This document shows positions 61,710 to 64,000 of a DNA stretch of 64,000 nt, in pieces. The stretch is from positions 1 to 64,000 of the forward strand of contig JAEZSE010000029.1 of assembly GCA_023421955.1 (NCBI GenBank), read 5' to 3'. This stretch comes from Bacillota bacterium. GTDB taxonomy: Bacteria > Bacillota > Clostridia > Christensenellales > UMGS416. Every line of letters begins with the position of its first letter. Position 1 is the first letter of the stretch. A program made the position numbers and the translations under genes. Below the pieces are notes generated by a model. That model was given only the letters and a program-made list of their open reading frames with translations, searched no databases and was not told the origin of the DNA.

Positions 61710-62636
61710 TTAGCTATTTTTCCGCATGCGCAAGCCTGTTCCCAGCGCTGCGCCGCCAGCCAGTGCCGCCAACGCCAGCAGCCACAGAGCCGCTGTGAAG
61801 TTCTGCCCGGTGGTGGGCAATTCCGATGCGGTGATGGTGATGTCGGCATAGGCCGATTGAAGCCCCGCCGTATAGGTCACGCGGGTGGTGCCGGCCTTTA
61901 AGCCTTTGAAGGTGTTGCCGCTGCGCGAGAGCAGGGTTTCGTCATAATCCCACGTGCCCCCCGTGATGTTCGGTGTCAGGGTGATGCGCCCGCCGGTATA
62001 GATCCTGCCGTCCAGTACGGAGAGGTTCAGCGCCAGCACCGGAGGCCTCTTGATGTTCAATGAGTAGGTCGTTGTCGTCGTATGGTCAAACGAGGTCACG
62101 GCGATTAAGACCGTGTTGTCTCCCTGTGCAAGGCCGATCACGGAAGAGGCTGACCCTGCAGACGCAGCGCCGCCTCCGATGCTCACGGACGCAATGCTCT
62201 GCTCAGCCGTAGCTGACACGGTGACGCTGCCTGTGTTCGGCAGTACGTCGGCGGTGTAGTTCAATGTGCCGCCGGTAAACGCTGGAGCAAGGGGAAAACC
62301 GTCCACTGCCAGGCTCTGCAGCAACGAATCACTGCCGGCGGCCTCAATGGAAAGGTGAATCGTTGCTTCCTTTTGGATGTTATAGTCAGCAAGCGTGCGG
62401 TTGTCTTCCAGCACTTTGCCCGCAAAGGTCAAGATTTGCAGGTCAGGTGGGATGCCTTCCTTGTCCTGTATCTTTCCCTTGACGTTCTGTACGGTGTCGG
62501 TCGGCTCCACATCCAGCGTAATGTTTTTGCCCGTGTAGCTGACCCTAATAAAGATCTGCATTGCGAAGGCAACGCTGCTGTACAATATCAGAACCGTGAT
62601 GAACACCAGAAAAAAACCCAATATACGCTTGCTCAT
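61710..62636 (-). CDS. Secreted, sortase-anchored protein with an N-terminal ubiquitin domain
   Basis: A 308-residue surface protein in four parts. (1) Signal peptide, residues 1-25, ending SSVAFA. (2) Ubiquitin domain, 26-97, starting MQIF and containing [22 protein letters not shown] and DYNIQKE; by my alignment about 51 of 71 positions equal canonical ubiquitin, with one inserted residue in the first turn. Lys11, 27, 29, 33, 48 and 63 are kept, Lys6 is Arg. (3) A cadherin-like beta-sandwich domain about 100-195. (4) The same beta-sandwich and sorting signal as the LRR neighbour, with LPTTG at 273-277. The ubiquitin Gly-Gly tail is missing because the chain continues, and Leu8, Ile44 and Val70 are replaced. 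The start at 62636 has AGGAG six bases upstream. Its role is unknown; host mimicry is a hypothesis. Confidence 0.93.
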   Translation of the reverse strand: MSKRILGFFLVFITVLILYSSVAFAMQIFIRVSYTGKNITLDVEPTDTVQNVKGKIQDKEGIPPDLQILTFAGKVLEDNRTLADYNIQKEATIHLSIEAAGSDSLLQSLAVDGFPLAPAFTGGTLNYTADVLPNTGSVTVSATAEQSIASVSIGGGAASAGSASSVIGLAQGDNTVLIAVTSFDHTTTTTYSLNIKRPPVLALNLSVLDGRIYTGGRITLTPNITGGTWDYDETLLSRSGNTFKGLKAGTTRVTYTAGLQSAYADITITASELPTTGQNFTAALWLLALAALAGGAALGTGLRMRKNS

Positions 62637-62674
62637 ACCTTGCTCCTGCCATTTGATATATTGTGTTCGTGGTG

Positions 62675-62798
62675 TCATGATTGCCCGGATCGACGGGCTT
62701 TGCTTCTGAACAAGCGGAACGCCGCCACTCCCGCTGCCAAAGCCGCCAAGGCTTAGCAGCCACAGCACAGGGGAGAAATCCTGTCCGGTGGCCGGTAG
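62675..62798 (-). pseudogene. Remnant sorting signal of a third LPXTG protein
   Basis: Minus-strand translation gives [15 protein letters not shown], then after one frameshift [20 protein letters not shown] and a stop at 62675. This is a complete LPXTG signal, membrane helix and positive tail except for the shift. Nothing resembling the rest of a surface protein precedes it. It shows an ancestral paralog was deleted, perhaps by recombination between the similar 3' ends. It now lies in the leader of the ubiquitin-like gene; a TATAAT on the minus strand at 62876-62881 could start that transcript. Confidence 0.75.
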
Positions 62799-62930
62799 CA
62801 AAAAGCGGTCTGCACACCAGCCCACTATTGTTTCTTGCTTCGTGCTGTCGTGCTGAATCGACACATTTTACCACAATTATACAAAAAATGGCATGGGTAA
62901 ACATATCATTCAAGGCTGTAAGCGTGCCGC

Positions 62931-62965
62931 CAAAATAAAAGCAGGGGCGGTTGCCCGCCCCTGCT
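62931..62965 (-). terminator. Terminator of htpG
   Basis: Minus strand AGCAGGGGCGG-GCAA-CCGCCCCTGCT followed by TTTATTTT, just after the htpG stop. Confidence 0.9.
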
Positions 62966-62978
62966 GTGAAGCAATAGG

Positions 62979-64000
62979 TTAATTCAGCCGTTCCAACACC
63001 TTTGCGCTGCGCTCCACAAACTTTGCCAACGCCTCCGGCTCCAGCGGGCGGTGGGCAAGCATTGCCAGGTCGTGTAGCTGGGCCGCCAGCAGCTCAGCGT
63101 CGGCCTTCTTCTCTTCCTCCTTGGAAAGCGCGACCAGTTTCTTGACAAGCGCATGGTCGGCATTGAGTACCAGCGTTTCGTCAGCGGGGAAGGACGGCAT
63201 GTCCATGCCCATGCCGCCGCCATAGAGTTTGCTCATCTCCTGCATGCGGCGGGATTCCTCGCTCAATAGCACGATGGCAGGTGCGCCGGTTTCTTTCAGG
63301 TGCTCCATCGTGGTCTTGATGCTGTCGTTGAAAGCCTTCACGATGGTTGCCACCGCGTCAATGTCAGCCTTCTCGATGACACTGTCATCACCCTTCACGG
63401 CGTCGGAAAGATCGCTGTCGATGCGCTTGAATCGCGTGTCCTTGAGCTTCATTTCCAGGAATGTGATGAAGTGGTTGTCGATCATGGTGTTCAGCAGCAC
63501 GGCGTTCAGGCCATGGGCCTTGAACATTGATACATACTGCGCCTGCTGTTTCACATCGGAGACATAATAGACGGTTTTGCGGTGCACCGTCTTCATCGCA
63601 GGCTTTCCGTCCTTGGCCTCTTCGCTTTCCCAATCCTCTTCCAGCGCCTCCTCGGCCTTGGCAAACTCATCCAGGTATTCCTGCACCGTCTTGTAGTCGT
63701 CGTTGATCGTCTTGAAGATCACGCCGTCCTTCACGCGGTCATAGAATTTCTCGTCGCGCAGGCAGCCGAACTTGATGAACGGGTTGATGCTGTCCCAATA
63801 CTTGCAGTAGGTCTCCCGCTCGGTCTCAAACAGGCTCATCAGCTTGTCGCCGACCTTCTTGGTGATGTGCTGCGAGAGCTTTTTCACGGTGCCGTCGTTT
63901 TGCAGGAAGCTGCGGGAGACGTTCAGCGGCAGGTCGGGGCAGTCGATGCAGCCCTTCAGCAGTAGCAGGTATTCGGGGATGACCTCCTTGATGTTGTCGG
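62979..64000 (-). CDS. htpG: HtpG (Hsp90) chaperone, C-terminal part
   Basis: The gene enters from the right edge; about 340 C-terminal residues are visible and the N-terminal ATPase domain is missing. The visible start includes PDLPLNVSRSFLQNDGTV, the conserved middle-domain segment with the catalytic-loop Arg and Gln; INPFIKFGCLRD and the C-terminal dimerisation region (ADETLVLNADHALVKKL, LLAAQLHDLAMLAHRPL) follow. Hsp90 is a cytoplasmic ATP-driven chaperone. Ends with a clear terminator. Confidence 0.95.
   Translation of the reverse strand, partial: DNIKEVIPEYLLLLKGCIDCPDLPLNVSRSFLQNDGTVKKLSQHITKKVGDKLMSLFETERETYCKYWDSINPFIKFGCLRDEKFYDRVKDGVIFKTINDDYKTVQEYLDEFAKAEEALEEDWESEEAKDGKPAMKTVHRKTVYYVSDVKQQAQYVSMFKAHGLNAVLLNTMIDNHFITFLEMKLKDTRFKRIDSDLSDAVKGDDSVIEKADIDAVATIVKAFNDSIKTTMEHLKETGAPAIVLLSEESRRMQEMSKLYGGGMGMDMPSFPADETLVLNADHALVKKLVALSKEEEKKADAELLAAQLHDLAMLAHRPLEPEALAKFVERSAKVLERLN

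Noticed and set aside
62675..62864. A single 384-codon protein joining the LPATG remnant to the ubiquitin-like protein
   Set aside because: The upstream part places a sorting signal before a signal peptide, and a proper ribosome site and signal peptide start at 62636.
1..64000. CRISPR array, tRNA, rRNA, prophage or insertion sequence
   Set aside because: No regular short repeats with spacers, no recognisable tRNA or rRNA, and no transposase, integrase or phage structural gene were seen.

Overview
The window looks like a chromosomal segment of a moderately GC-rich, low-GC-relative Gram-positive (Bacillota), most likely an uncultured Clostridia-type anaerobe. The evidence is the gene order yicC-remA-gmk-rpoZ-coaBC ... 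priA-def-fmt-rsmB-rlmN-stp-prkC-rsgA-rpe-thiN, which matches the Bacillus/Clostridia housekeeping cluster; the rpmE-DUF1385-prmC-prfA block; a ydaO-type c-di-AMP riboswitch; sortase and LPXTG proteins; and [NiFe]-hydrogenase maturation genes. Most genes have strong Shine-Dalgarno sequences, many are translationally coupled (ATGA overlaps), and several start with GTG or TTG.

Layout. 1-4071: a hypABFCD operon on the minus strand (hypD cut by the window edge); hypF carries two in-frame palindromic repeat insertions. 4113-10733: small metabolic genes (aldose epimerase, TRIC channel, UroD-like, MBL hydrolase, VOC), then a lipoprotein serpin and an M42 peptidase. 10777-14218: rpmE, DUF1385, prmC, prfA. 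14226-17448: a repeat copy, a small unknown gene, a ZIP transporter, an unknown Cys-motif protein and a GNAT. 17466-21590: a MarR-controlled heterodimeric ABC exporter. 21645-22843: dapB behind a c-di-AMP riboswitch and a terminator. 23017-24345: a ceramidase-like hydrolase. 24514-42912: the conserved housekeeping operon, interrupted by an accessory block (27819-30513) and by an AT-rich island (32988-33829) bounded by a 40-bp duplication of the priA 3' end. 42985-53815: a DUF4259-like gene, U32 protein, possible cysteine peptidase, MoxR-DUF58-membrane operon, uvrC (apparently leaderless), a TPR-like protein and DUF2500. 53836-54450: a zinc-ribbon gene preceded by a candidate structured RNA. 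54735-57870: a frameshifted cupin pseudogene and three unknown membrane proteins. 57975-58918: an AraC/GyrI-like regulator. 58948-62798: a surface-protein locus. 62931-64000: the 3' part of htpG.

The most striking locus is 58948-62798. A sortase gene sits directly behind a BspA-type leucine-rich-repeat LPXTG protein, which follows a secreted LPXTG protein whose mature N-terminus is a near-intact eukaryotic-type ubiquitin domain (about 51 of 71 positions identical to canonical ubiquitin by my own alignment). The predicted signal-peptidase site lies exactly before ubiquitin Met1. The C-terminal Gly-Gly and the Leu8/Ile44/Val70 patch are absent. A frameshifted sorting-signal remnant upstream shows that a third paralogous surface protein was once there. 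Other notable signals are the c-di-AMP riboswitch on dapB, the repeat family with a compensatory stem change (one copy inside hypF), the candidate RNA at 54156-54416, and two apparently leaderless mRNAs.
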